A stretch of DNA of 64,000 nt from Tetrahymena thermophila SB210 (lineage: Eukaryota; Ciliophora; Oligohymenophorea; Hymenostomatida; Tetrahymenidae): positions 310,001 to 374,000 of the forward strand of contig NW_002476534.1 of NCBI RefSeq assembly GCF_000189635.1. The letters run 5' to 3'. Shown here in pieces: positions 1-15,300 of the stretch. Each line of letters starts with the position of its first letter. Position 1 is the first letter of the stretch. The notes beneath the pieces were generated by a model. That model had not been told where the DNA came from. It worked only from the letters and a program-made list of their open reading frames with translations, and made no database searches. The translations under genes were made by a program, and so were the position numbers.

Positions 1-1093
1 TTTTCCAGTTTTTAACGTGAGAGCGAAGAACTTCTTCTTAAGAGATTTTAACACGACCTTCTTCTAATTGTTTAAGGAAACCAGAAGAGAAAGATCTTAT
101 AACGCTATTTTCATCTTCTACCTCTTAATTGGCATCAACCAACTTTTTATTCTTATAATCATACTTTTCTTCCAATTCCTACTTTAATTAAGCTCTAGAC
201 TACTCAATTTCAGCAGCTTGCTTAATATAATCGGTATTATCAATACCTCTCTTTAAATCACGATACTTAGCACGTAAAACCTTTTGAGTCAATTCAGGAA
301 CATAAGCTTAGTATTTATTCTTTTCTTATTCTTCCTATAAAAGCTTTTCATATTGTTCGCGTTACTTAGCAACATATTCTTCTTCAAGGTGCTTTCTATA
401 ATTTTCTCTAATTTACTTTCTTTCATTTACGACAGTTAGCAATCTAGCCATGGAGCGTTTAACCTTGCCGAGTCTTCCTTATTAACCAATCTTATCATAG
501 ACTTTAAACTTATATTGATTATCTGATTTCAATGCATTCTTTTCTCTCAATAAAACATACCTTATTTATTTATATATTTTTTAAAAATCAAACCCTTCAA
601 TCAAACTATATTTAATTCTATGCTAATTTCATAATGCTATAATTTTTTGCCATTTGTTTGTATATTTCTCATTTTATAACAATGAAATATTAAATTACCA
701 CAACTTATGAAGTTCTTCATTTGATTTAAATCTCAATTCAGCAGCATACCAAGCTCTACCTAAATAAAAAATTAAATTTATTTTCAATAAAATATTTAAT
801 AACTGATTAAATGTAAATATTTTAGCTTTCTTTGTATCTAATCGAAGAAGCATGAAATGCAATTAAAGAAAATTATTTTTTATGATGAAATTGCTATTAT
901 ACTTGTTTCATTTATTTAATTATAATTTAACTTATTTAAACAACGAAGCAATACCTGAAGCGACTTTTTGGTTCTTTTCATCAGCTTGCTTTTTATTGAG
1001 AAGATCAGTGAATGCAGCAAGCTATGTATTAGATCTGGTTGCTTAGAAAGATGTTTTAATAGAATTAAAAGTCTACCTAAATAAGAAATTCAT
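1..1093 (-). CDS. mitochondrial ribosomal protein uL29m (mL47), 3' end outside window
   Basis: Large-subunit mitoribosome protein of the L29/MRPL47 family. Three exons are read on the minus strand: 1093-955, 759-699 and 560 to beyond base 1. The first exon starts at an ATG and encodes MNFLFRQTFNSIKTS, a basic, Ser/Thr-rich start like a mitochondrial targeting peptide. Exon 2 carries the family core GRAWYAAELRFKS...LHKLW. The TGG codon of that Trp is split by the intron, and exon 3 continues YVLLREKNAL, then a GRLGKVKRSMARL segment, which matches the MRPL47 pattern. The rest is a charged coiled-coil-like extension ending at HVKNWK at the window edge, so the protein is longer than bacterial L29, as mitochondrial members usually are. 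Both introns are GT..AG and A+T rich. The family call rests on the WYVLL block and its flanks; the start is inferred from the targeting-like sequence. Confidence 0.82.
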
Positions 1094-1386
1094 TATCTTG
1101 ACAAATTATTAGTTAAATACTAAAAAGAAGATATTATATAATTGAAATACAAAAAAAATATATATTTATTTCTCTCTTTATCTTATTTCTTAACTTTTCT
1201 TTTAGTTTCTATTTAGAATCTATCAATTAATCAATGAATAATTCAGTGGTTTAATTCAATTCTAAACATAACAAAATCTTCGACTTTTCATTCATATTCA
1301 AATAGTAGCTAAAAAAGCTTATTTAGTCCTCTCATTTGCATTCATATTTGTATTCAAAAAGAATCTACAAGTATACCTACATGCAT

Positions 1387-1415
1387 TCATACATACATAC
1401 TACCTACCTACCTAC
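1387..1415. repeat. TACA/TACC microsatellite
   Basis: Tandem 4-base units, first catac-type and then cctac-type, about 29 bases in total. A simple-sequence tract in the 5' flank of the mL47 gene. Confidence 0.7.
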
Positions 1416-1960
1416 TTATTTTATTAATATAATTAAGGATACAAATTTTCCCTTAAATTAAAATTTAATAATTTTATTCTACTTTGTCTAAGCACAATTC
1501 CTTAATTCAAATATATCTTAATAAACTTCAAATGGTGTACTTAATCTACTTCAAATTAAATTAATATTATATTCTTTTAATATTCACACTATCTGTAATA
1601 TTTATATATACTATTAACAAAACTTTGAATTACAAAAGTGGTATCAAAATGTTTAAATAAACATTCCTTAAATTTAATTTTAGTTCTTAAATCTTAAAAT
1701 AAATGTTAAAAGTTTAACTTAATTCTGCAATATTTAAATAATATGGATTTCATACTTTATACTATGAATCTTAATACATTTAAAGATTATTTATGAACTT
1801 TTAATTATGTTTTATACATTAAACATTTTAATGATTTAATTTTAATTATTGGTTCATAAAATTAAGTTTCTCAAATATATTATATACTTAAAATTTATTT
1901 TATAATTTGTGAACAATTCTTTCATCACCTATTTTTTGAGTAAAGTCTTATTGCTTTTCT

Positions 1961-2080
1961 GTGATAAAATTTACAATATACTTCTATCACGACTTAGAAT
2001 GATTTATAATACCCCCTTCGAGCTAAGCATACATTTTATATAAAAAGTTTACACATTCTGAAATACTTAAGAGGGTATTA
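1961..2080. other. two adjacent inverted repeats, possible structured RNA
   Basis: The first stem pairs GTGATA at 1961-1966 with TATCAC at 1985-1990. The second pairs TAATACCCCCTT at 2007-2018 with AAGAGGGTATTA at 2069-2080 (one mismatch). The run of five C and the GAGGG partner are unusual in such A+T-rich spacer. No known snRNA, snoRNA or tRNA signature was recognised, and a chance structure remains possible. Confidence 0.25.
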
Positions 2081-2426
2081 AATTTCTATTTCATTAAAAG
2101 CTAATTGATAAAAAACGATATATTAATTTGTGAAAATATCTAATTAAAAGTAAATGTAAATACTTATCTATTAAAGATGTAATCTTTGAATTTAAAATAT
2201 CAATTTTGTAAATATGGGAATAGAAAAAAAAACAATGAATAGAAGTTTTAGGATTAAATTGACAATTCCATATGATATTTCTAGATTTTATTAAATAGAT
2301 GATTGTCAAATTAAAAATCTTTAAAACTTGTTTTGTTTATTAAATAAATTACAAAAATAAATTAAAATTAAACAAAATTGAATAAGTAACCAAATAATTC
2401 CAATCTCAGCTAAAATATATTTTGAG

Positions 2427-5400
2427 ATGCTTTATTTTAAACTTGTTCCTTTGCTAAAAAGCATCCTCCCGATACTTATGAGCTTTGGTATAAAAGTATA
2501 TTTTAGAGAAAACGTCTTAAATAATCTCATTCTTTATACTAAATCTAACGATAACACATTTTAAAGTGGATTGATAATGGCTTCAATGATATCAATATGC
2601 CAATACTTAATGACTGCTTTCTTAAGCTTTGGAGATTTTCTTTAGCTTATAGAAGGATCTAAAATGATTCAAAACCTTCAAAAAAGAATTCTAAAAAAGA
2701 GTATTAAAGTGAACTTATCATCTTAATAGAAATTTACTCGTTCAAGAATAAGCTAGATGATTAATCAAGAGTGTAAAAAATTTGATGTCTACTATCTTAA
2801 CTTAGCTTTTGTCATTGTTATACCCATTTAAATACTTCACTCAATCTATATACTGTAAGATTTAACTTCCATACTTTTAATTATTTTCTTTGTTAACTAT
2901 TTTAAAAATTGATTTTATTAAAATTAAAATATTTTGATTTTATTGTGTTTGATTCATTAAAGTATCAACTTGTGAATTTAATTTTTGGTAAATTAGTAAA
3001 TTATCAAAAATAAATAAATAAATAAAATCATCAAAATAGTAAATTAAATATTAAATTAAGAATAAATTTTTATTTTAAAAATACCTTTAATAAATGAAAG
3101 ATAGAAAGTATTTTCTATAAATATTTCATAAATAAAAATAGATACAAAAATTTAGGGTGGTATTGGATTGTAGTAGCTTCTTCTTAGTTAATAGTCTTTG
3201 TTATAAGCTTTTAACTTAGTAAATATAACTTGATTTATCGTAAAAAGGGATAAGAGTAAACTCATTTAAGAGCTAGCTTAGTACAGAGTACTAGTGAAAG
3301 CATGAGATTGATAAAAGGCTAAAATTATGAGGATGTCTTTTACAATAAGTTAGATCAGATAAGAGAAAAAGAACTCTTTTTTATAGATCGAATGGCTGAA
3401 ATGATAAACATAAAGCACTATCTTGTAAAATTCTCACAACCCATTACTATGACTGTTATTTTGCTTTATTATATTTTTATAGATGTTTAAACTATTGATA
3501 TAGCTATAATCTTTGCTCTTGAATAATCTTTTTGGGCTGTCAGATAAGGACTCGGACAATTTCCTAAATTTTTATCTTCTTTTTAAGATCAAACAATCAT
3601 TTTGTAATAGATTCAGGAATTTCTAAATATAAAAGAATTAGACAAGTCTTAAATCTCTTAAGATTCATAAAAGATATTTATAAAAACTACAACAAATAAG
3701 TAAGATCTCAAAACTAAATAATTAGAAGATTCATCAGATAATATATTAACTGCAACCAGTTTAATACCAAAATATAAGGATGGAGTTTAACTTGATATAG
3801 ATATTAAATTAGGTGATATAATTGTAATTAAGGGACCTACAGGATCAGGTAAAAGCTATTTGCTAAAATGTCTTTTGGGAGAATTTGGAGGCACTATTCA
3901 TAGTGAAAGAAAAATATCTTATGTAGGTCAGGATAATTGGCTTTAAAATAAATCAATTAAAGAAAATATTATTCTTGATAAAGAATATGATTAGGATTTG
4001 TTTGATTTCGTTGTGAAGTGTTTTGAGTTAGATAAAGATTTCTAAGACTTTGATTATGTTATCACCTCTAGTGTTGATAACATCAGCGGAGGATAAAAGC
4101 AAAGAATTAATCTAGCACGTGCTTTTTACGCCAACAACTCAAATCTAGTTTTGCTTGATGATAGCTTCTGCTCTCTAGATAAAAAAGTCATGAAGCAAAT
4201 AATCACTAACATTTTAATGTATTTTAAACCAAACAAAAATATCGTTTTTACTATCAATGAAAATGAACTTATTGAGAATTGTGCAGACATTTTAATTGAA
4301 ATATCTTAGGATCACTAAATATTATAAATAAAAAGAAAAAATGATAAGCAATAAAACGTATTTGTTGATGATAAACTCATTTAAAAAGATATTAAAAGTC
4401 TTAAAAAACCAATCGGAAAAAGATTCATAGAGTTTAAATTGGAAAATGCAAAACTCTTAAATATTGACAAGAAAGCAAATAAGCAAGAATAAGGATTTTC
4501 ATTGTTTATAACTTGCTTTAAAAAATATGTAACCATAGATAAAATTATAGGAGTTTATTTAGTGCTAGCTTTAGTTTCTATATCTCTTTATAGTTTGTTT
4601 TATTTCGGATAACAGTATGTGCTTATGAATTGGAATATACTTTCAATATCATAAAATATAAAGATTCTACTATACCTTGTCTTTTGCTATATGGATAACA
4701 TAGTGCAGGGGTTTAGAATATATTTCTCAAAGAAGCAAGGGTTATATGCTTCAAAGCGAATTCATAAACTAACCAGCTCAACTTTGCTTAACGCAGACTA
4801 TTAGCTTTACTTAGAAGAAACAATAACTCCTCACAAATTTTAAGATTTATTAACAACTTAAATTTAGGGGATCGACTTCGATTTATCTACAGAAATGACA
4901 AGAATCTTTTATGCATCGTTTTAAATTATAAGTAATAAAATATATAAATATTTCTCTTTTGAATTACAATTTTAATTATTTATTTTTGAACATTTTAAAG
5001 TTTTAATTTAAAAAATATATTTTAGATGCAATTTGTTTAACACTATGGGGAAGCTTGAATGATCCAATTACTTTGATTGGAATAGGTTTATTTTTAAATT
5101 AAGGAATTAAAATGGCAAAATAAAGAATTAGCAATTCTTAATAAATTCAAATGAAAATAAAAGAGACAAACCAACCAATAATAGGATACGTAAATGAATG
5201 TCTTTCTGGGCTAGAATATATCAGAATTTATGATTTAGAATCTTATATTTTAGATTAATTTAAACATTTGCAATAGAAAAGTATAATTTGGGCTTAGCTA
5301 GCTTATAAGAATGCTTTTGTTAATGATTTAAAATTTTCCACATTTACTTTCATTCTTAACTTTGTTTCTCTCCTCTCATGCTTGATAGGAAGTAATCCTC

Positions 5401-6431
5401 TAGCATCTCTTCCAAAAGCTACATCCAATTCATAAATTGATTACAATACAATGCAAGCAGTTAAATGTTTTAATAATATCTTTGTCTAATTGATATCTTT
5501 CCAATACGTAGTAGATTTCCTTTAAAAAATTTAAGAATTCAATTCCATTGAATAAAGCTAACAAAATCAGAAGGCAGAAAAATAAGTGAAGAAGATAGAG
5601 GGAGAAATAAAATTCATTAACTATTCAGCCTATTACTCTTCTGAAAAAGACCAAAATAAAGCAGCCTTAAAGAATATTAACTTAGAAATAAGTAAAGGAT
5701 AAAAAGTATGTGTGGTTGGTAGAACTGGTTCTGGAAAAACTTCTCTCACTTTATCTATTTTGAACCTTATTCACTATAAAGATGGAGTAATTCAAATTAA
5801 AAATTTTTAATTTAATAAAAATCAAATTTTTTTTTAGGAAATCTAATTTGATGGGAAAAAAATAGATGGAAAAACTATCAGAGACAATATATCAGCTATT
5901 TAGCAAGAAAATATAGTCATGAAAGGAACACTTAAAGAAAACATTGACACATTTAATTTATTTTCTTCTGAAGAAGATTTGTGGAAAAAAATACTTTAAT
6001 TAAATTTATCTTAAATACTAGAATAAAATTAACTCATTCTGTCAATGAAGATTGAAGAATAAGGTAAGAATCTTAGTGCTGGATAAAAGTAAATAGTTTC
6101 TTTAGTGAGAGCGTTAATCTAGGATAAAAATATTATTCTGTTTGATGAAGCTAATTCAAATCTAGATGAGCAAAATGAAAATCTGATGTAAGATATCCTT
6201 TTAGGAAGAAACTCTACTGTAAATTAAATTAAACTTTATTTTATAAAAAAATAAACATTTTATAAAATTAATATGTAGATGATATTTATAGCTCATAAAA
6301 TAAAACATGTAAGCAAGTTTGACAGAATAATATATTTAGAAAATGGTTAGATAACTGAAGATGGTTCACCAAAAAGTTTGCTTTCTAATTAAAATTCTAA
6401 GTTTTTTAAATTGTATAATTCATAATCTTGA
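2427..6431 (+). CDS. ABC transporter, ABCC/MRP type, two membrane and two ATPase domains
   Basis: ATP-driven membrane exporter of the MRP subfamily, 1,170 residues. Exons: 2427-2854, 3142-4931, 5026-5786, 5838-6218, 6279-6431. A TGA lies upstream in frame and the ATG at 2427 is the first after it. Order: membrane domain 1, NBD1, membrane domain 2, NBD2. The first intron joins SIYIL to YKNLGWYWIVV, restoring the MRP transmembrane pattern. NBD1 has Walker A GPTGSGKS, signature ISGGQKQR and Walker B LVLLDDS; the usual switch His is absent (FTINENEL). NBD2 has Walker A GRTGSGKTS, signature LSAGQKQ (Ala for the first Gly), Walker B IILFDEANSNLD and switch His in IAHK. Asp for Glu after NBD1 Walker B is common in MRPs. 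The N-terminus starts close to the first helices and there is no TMD0. Substrate cannot be told. NBD1 is probably degenerate and NBD2 the main hydrolysis site. Confidence 0.88.
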
Positions 6432-6760
6432 AAAACTATTGTATTATGTATCAATAAATTATCTCATTTATGCGTTTAGTTTTTAAAATAATTATTTATT
6501 CTTCATTTTCATTTTTAATACAAAATTAATCTTAAAAGTCTTTTTGAAGTTAAAATATAAAATTGTATTTTCTACTTGTTGTCTGTTGATAATTATTTTT
6601 TCTGCTGAAAATGATGCATAAGAATTTTTTTGTAAAATTCTGATGATATTAATTAAAATAAACATTCAAAATATATTATAATTTTTTTATTATTATCTTA
6701 AAATTTTTATTTTAAGTAATCTTTGAACTTTTAAAGTATTTTTTAATTTATTCCTTCAAA

Positions 6761-7715
6761 CTTAATAGAGATAATAATATTGGAGTTATTAAAGTGTCTA
6801 ATTTATGTAAAGGTGTATGAAATTGTACAAATCTCTCAAAACTAATTCTTAATTTAGAGTAAAATAATTTTGAAAAATAAATTTAATTTTTTAATTAATT
6901 TTTATCTTTTTATCTTGTTTGCTTTAATTATTTTTTTAGAATTTATTTATGATTTTAATATTAAATTTTAATTTTTTCTTGATAACATTTTTTTTACAAA
7001 TACTTAAAAGTTAAATCTCATAAGAGTATTTGAAGAAGTGGATGCATTATTAGGATAATAATAAAAAATAAAAATTGTTAAATTAAAATTTAATTATACA
7101 ATTTAAAATTTTGTAAAATAATAATTAGTAGAAATAAAATTGGTGAAAGAGATGCCAAAATATTAGGATCTTCTTTAGCAAAAATTAAAAATCTTTCATA
7201 TTTAAGACTATATAGTGAGTAATAAAGAATAATTTCTTTATTCTTTTTAATATATATTTTTTAATCAAATCTTCGAATTAAAAAAAAAATCGTTATTTTA
7301 ATGTTTAAAAGTAATTCACAAATAACACTTTATATTATAAAAGAAATACTTTATCATATGAATGCCTAGTAAAAATAATAAATATTTAAACTAAAAATTT
7401 GATTTTGAGTTACTTTATTTGGATTTTAAAATAGATATTCAATTTTAAATTTAATTTTTTTATGTCATACTATCAAACAAACAAACAAACTCTATTATGC
7501 ATTTTAAAATTTTTAGAAATTATTAAAGAAAGAAAATTAAATTTCAATTTATTAAATTTTTTATTTCAATACAAGAAAAGAATATATTTATTTACTTTCT
7601 TTTAAACAATTTAAAATTCAATACTTGGTATTCATGAAAAGCTATAGTTAAATTAGAATACACGGAGCTTCAGAATTAGGTTATTCTATTAAAGCTGCTC
7701 TCTTTAAAATTTAAG
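6761..7715 (+). pseudogene. remnants of a leucine-rich-repeat gene
   Basis: Several short stretches read like ciliate leucine-rich repeats. One near 6762-6870 reads NNIGVIKVSNLCKGV, TGA, NCTNLSKLILNLEQNNF, with the TGA at 6818-6820 in the middle of a repeat. One near 7130-7215 reads RNKIGERDAKILGSSLAKI followed by KNLSYLRLYS. One near 7640-7715 has HGASELGYSIKAALFKIQ. Between them the frame is lost in A+T-rich sequence, with no plausible start and no splice pattern that rescues the internal stop. I infer a decayed copy of an LRR protein gene in the same orientation as its neighbours. The alternative, a real gene with many small exons, is less likely because of the in-frame TGA. Confidence 0.55.
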
Positions 7716-7989
7716 CAATTATTATCAAAATTTGGTTTTATTGATTTTATTTTTTATCAAATTTTAAATTTAAAATATTTATTTTGGGTATTATGTTTTT
7801 GGCATATGAATTTTATTATTATTTACTCATTTTTGAATATTTTGGTAATTAAAATTGAGTTTTGTTATATTCTTATTTTTAAAATTTTATTAGAATTTGA
7901 TTAAGTTAATTTAGATAAATTATTAACCCGTAATGATAAAATTCATATTATTTAAAACGAAATGAAAATAATAAATGACTTAGAAGTGG

Positions 7990-8124
7990 TAGTCAATATA
8001 AATTAAAAATAATTCAATACAGTAAATATATATTAAAAATACATTAGTTCATGACAGTCAATACAAATTAAAAATACCATAATTAATCGCAGTCAATATA
8101 ATTTAAAAATACCATAATTAATTG
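7990..8124. repeat. 35-bp tandem repeat, about four copies
   Basis: Two nearly identical 35-base units, each starting CAGTCAATA and ending ATAATTAAT-C/T-G, lie at 8055-8089 and 8090-8124. Two older diverged units precede them at 7990-8019 and 8020-8054. The array is non-coding and sits upstream of the CDPK. Confidence 0.8.
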
Positions 8125-8481
8125 TTACATATATTTAAACTTATAAATATAATATAAGAGCTGACTTATTTTTAATTAAGAAAACAGCTGATTTTACTTC
8201 TATCAATTAAAAGATAGAATTTTCATTCGAGCAATATTATTTATAATACTAAATTCATTCGCAAAATAGATGTATTAGACTATAAATCCACTTATTATGT
8301 TATTGTATTTGCTTTTTAAAGAAAACAAATAAAATTTTTTTTAATAAAAACTGGTTGCCTTAATTCCAAATAAATACATAACTAAAACTGTAGATAGTAA
8401 TTAAGTAATAGCAGTTTATAAATAAAGTTAAACATAAATCAATCAATATAAATAAATAGATAGATAGATAGATAACTGCAA

Positions 8482-11221
<2,740 letters not shown>

Positions 11222-12342
11222 TTGATTTAATAGAAAAAATTATCTATTTATAATAAAAAAGTTTATTAATTGAATCTAAGAAGCATTTTTAAGACATTAA
11301 TTAAATTTATCATGTGGCAAAATAATTTTTTTGCATTAAAATAGAGCAATAATTTTCTCACTATCATTAAAATTTAAAATAGATTTATTATATGTTAATT
11401 GTTCATTATAATTATTACTATATATTATTAGATGTTTTGATTTTAAAACTCAAGATTAATTTCATCATCTCTTAAATTTAACAGTTTTTATTATTTTATT
11501 TATTTATTTTATAATTAATAAAGTAAATTTTTTTATGTGAATAGTTTTTTATTTATTATTCAGGATTTTCAAAGAAATTGAAATAAATAACTTAAATAAT
11601 TAATTATTCTTATTAATATTTATTTAGGTAATCTATCTTAAGTTAATTATTAATCTTTTATTTAACAAGAAATAATACATATTAACCTTAATTAATATTT
11701 AAAAAAAAATATTTTTATCTTAACACTAAATCAATTTTATCCAATATTAATTTAATTATTATAAATAGTTATTCATTTTTATAATTTCGATTAATATTTT
11801 AGTTAATTTAAAAGAATCAATTTAATTAGTTCAGTCCATTATTAGTTTTTGAATATCTTAATAATATGGGTACTATCTTATTATTAGCAGATTTAAAAAA
11901 AAGGAATAAAAAAGTATTCATAATAAACCTTGAAAATGCCGGAACCTTTTGAATTTACTGTATTTATTTCAATTTAATTTATCTCTCAGAAGTTCTAATA
12001 TTAGATTTAATTAACATTTACTTAAAATATCTTAATATTAAGAAATACGTTTTTTAGTTGACATTAACTGATTATTAACATTATAAATTAATTATTTTAT
12101 ATAATCAAAATTAAAAAATATTTTCATCTGTAAAATTTATGTATTTATTTTTAATAAACTAATCTTTTAAAATTAATTTTTATTACTTATTCTAATTCTT
12201 AATTTAAATAAGTATTTAAATTAAAATTGTCAATATCTAGATAGATATATTTATTAATTTAATAATTATTAAATTTGTTACATCTTTATATTAAAAAATT
12301 AATATAAATTAAAGATTTATAATAGATAATTAATTAATTAAA
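11222..12342. other. intergenic region, possibly with a 5' exon of the next gene
   Basis: Very A+T-rich spacer. The only stretch with some coding character is near 11936, where an ATG opens MPEPFEFTVFISIQFISQ. This could be the missing first exon of the downstream coiled-coil gene. No other feature was seen. Confidence 0.5.
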
Positions 12343-15300
12343 AATGTAGTTTTTTAAGAAAAAAATAATTGCACAATAAGTAGATATTTGTTCAATAATA
12401 GAAACAAATCAAAGATTTGAGTTTCAATAAATTGGCTTATTTAACGAAAAGAATTAGATAAAATACTTATTTAAGGTAAATAATCTATCAAATTTATCTG
12501 TTTGAGATAAATTCTGATTAAAATAATCAATCATTTATTAATGAATTATTTACTAATAAAGAGTAGTTAGAACATCAAATTAAATAAATAAATCAAATTA
12601 CCAACGAATAAATTTTTGAAATTTTAAGAATTAAGATTGTATAATTAATTAAAATTAATAAATATAGTAAGAAATAAGTATTTGCGCTTTTTGCTTTTTT
12701 TCAGAGATAAAACTTTTAGCATTTCATATTTAAAAAACTAGTAGAAATAGATAGATTTATATCTAATAGATAAATAGGTTATAGGGAAGATTCTTTTGTT
12801 TAGTTAAATATGCAATAATCGGCTTAAGTACTTTAGAGACCAAGAGTAAGTTAAAATCTTTTGTTCTTTAATGCATTTTTTAATTAATTTTTGATCTGAA
12901 TTTATTAGACTCCTCTAAAAATATCTCAAGAAAAATGGGAGGAAATATAAGAAAAAATAGGATCACTGATAAAGACTAATGAAACATTAAACTAAATGCT
13001 TAAATTAAAAACAGATGAATATGAGATTTTGAAAAGAGATAATTAAGTAAAATTATTTTGGAATATTTTTAGAAATTTGTTTAAATACATATTGTTTTTT
13101 GTAGAGAAATGTAGAAAATGAAAATTGGAAAAAAAAGTATTATCAGCTAGAGCAGGAAATGCAGAAAATTGCCTAGATTGAACAAGAAGTAGCTGATTAT
13201 TTACCAATTATGAGAAATTTTGAGGAAAAGGCTAATATGAATGAAAAATAAATTGAAAATCTAAATCTTATTTTGAAGGATAAAGAAAATTTAATTTAAG
13301 ATTTAAGCAAGGCTAATGCTTAGCTTGAATAGCAATGTCACTCATAATAATAACTTGCTTAGGAACTGAGCTTTTTCAAAAATTTGTCAGAATAAAAATA
13401 GAAAAGCTTCGAAAATTTAAAGTTAAATTCAGTTTCGTTAGGTAAAATTTAATATTTTATTAAAACATACTTAAACTAAAAAATGATTGATTGATTTATT
13501 TATTTATCTATCTATTATATTTTAATATGTTATAGATGAGCATAAAAGAGTCTTGAAAGAGAATATCTCTTTGATGGTATGTTAAAATTTTACAAAAGAT
13601 TAAAATATATTTTTTATATTTTTATATTAAGGATAAATTAGAAAAAAAAGAAAAAGAGTACTAAAAGCTCACTGTTGGGCTTTAACAAGTCAATGACTAT
13701 GAATAAAAGATGCAGCAAATGGAAAACGCAGTCAATAATTTAAGGAATAAAGAGAGAGAAAATTATGAATAAATACTTCACTCTAAAGAATAGGAAATAG
13801 ATGATTTATAAAGATAGCTTGATTCTTTGAAATTAAGAATTTTACAGAATGATCAATCAAAGTGTAAAAAAAAAAGGAATTTTTAGATTTTAGAATTAAA
13901 TTTTTATAAAATAAAAAAAGATGCAAATAATGAAGCAAACGATGAATTAATGAAATAGCTTGAAGAACAGTTATATGAAGAAAAATAAAAAAATGAAAGG
14001 TTTAAAGAAATCGCTTAAAGTTAAGAAGAAGAAATACAAATTAAAAGCTCAGAAATAGCTTTGAAAGACAAAAATATTAAAGATTTACATGAAAAATATA
14101 TTGCTCTTGAACAGTAGAATACATCATTATCAACTGAAAACACTGAGCTGCAAATGAAAGATGTTTAATAAAGCACTAAAATTGAAAAATACGAAGAACT
14201 TATTAGGTCTTATGAATTGAAATAAAATGAACTTAAATAAACAAATTTAGAATTAGAATCAGATAAAGATGCTAATCTCAAGTAAATAAACCTCATTAAA
14301 AAGTAAGTTGAAACATAATCCTTAAAGATCGAAGCACTAACTAAGTAAATTCTTAGCCTCCAAGAAGAAATAGCTTAGCAAATTAACGAAAAAAATGAAT
14401 TAATGGATAGGCTTAGTGTAAACACGACAGAGATGGTAAAATTTTATTTTATATAAAGTATAATTTTTGAATAAATATTTATTTCTTTTTTTTTGGATTT
14501 AAAGGAAAAATAATAGCTTTTAGAAAAAAAATAATCTCTTTAAAAGCAAGCCCAATTGGAAGCATAGCTGATGCATACCACTCAGCAGCTTTAGAGAGCA
14601 GAGCAAATAAGAGATGAGTAGGAAGATTCAAACATAAAATAATAACAAGTAATTACTTAATTAGAGAAAGAAAAAGAAGAATTAGTTGAAAAAGTAGAAT
14701 CACTAGAGTAAAAGCTTTAAGAAACAGTTTCTGAAATCTAATTGATTCTCAAATAAAAAATTGTAATTAATTAATTATGAAGAATTTATTAATTTAATGT
14801 GAAAAAATATATATTTATATTTACCTCAAAAGGAATCAGAGCAAGCAAAAATTAAAATGGAAGCATCACAAGAAAAATTAGAAGTAGAGAAAAAGTGTGC
14901 ATAATTACAAGGATAAATTAACCAACTGCAATTAGAGAAAGAATAAATTATTAATAAAAAGGAACAAGAAATAAAGATATAAGTAGAAAAAGTTAATGAA
15001 TTAGAAGAAATTATGAAACAAGAACAAGAAAAGATGTAAAGCCAATAAAAGAAATAGCTTGAAACTATTAGGGAATAAGATAAATATTTAGAATCTTTAG
15101 AGTAGAGCATAGAAAAATAAGATATGTTAATAAATGAGAAGCAATCTGAAATACAATTCTACTAAGAATAAATTTAACAATATCAGGTGACTCATGATGA
15201 AGATTAGCAGTAGTTAAGGGAATTAAAAGAACAAATATTTGTAATTATTTAATATAACTTTTGCTTGTTTGATTGATTGATTTAGATAATTTAGATTTAA

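Larger units (their letters stand above)
1094..2426. other. intergenic region between divergent genes
   Basis: A+T-rich spacer between the minus-strand mL47 gene and the plus-strand ABC transporter, so it should hold both promoters. It contains a short TACA/TACC microsatellite and a pair of potential hairpins (listed separately). No open frame with coding character was seen on either strand. Confidence 0.7.
6432..8481. other. intergenic region with LRR relics and short tandem repeats
   Basis: Spacer between the ABC transporter and the CDPK, which share orientation. Besides the LRR remnants and the 35-bp repeats it is simple A+T-rich sequence. A GATA microsatellite (8455-8474) lies just before the CDPK start codon. 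Confidence 0.7.

Noticed and set aside
12343..12520. ATG at 12343 in frame 1 (MQFFKKKIIAQQ) as start of the coiled-coil gene
   Set aside because: This frame hits TGA soon after, and the only joins to the main frame would need introns of 22-31 bases, shorter than any other in the window.
14826..15110. Minus-strand ORF within the coiled-coil gene
   Set aside because: Cys/Ser/Phe-rich shadow typical of the complement of Lys/Glu/Gln coiled-coil codons.
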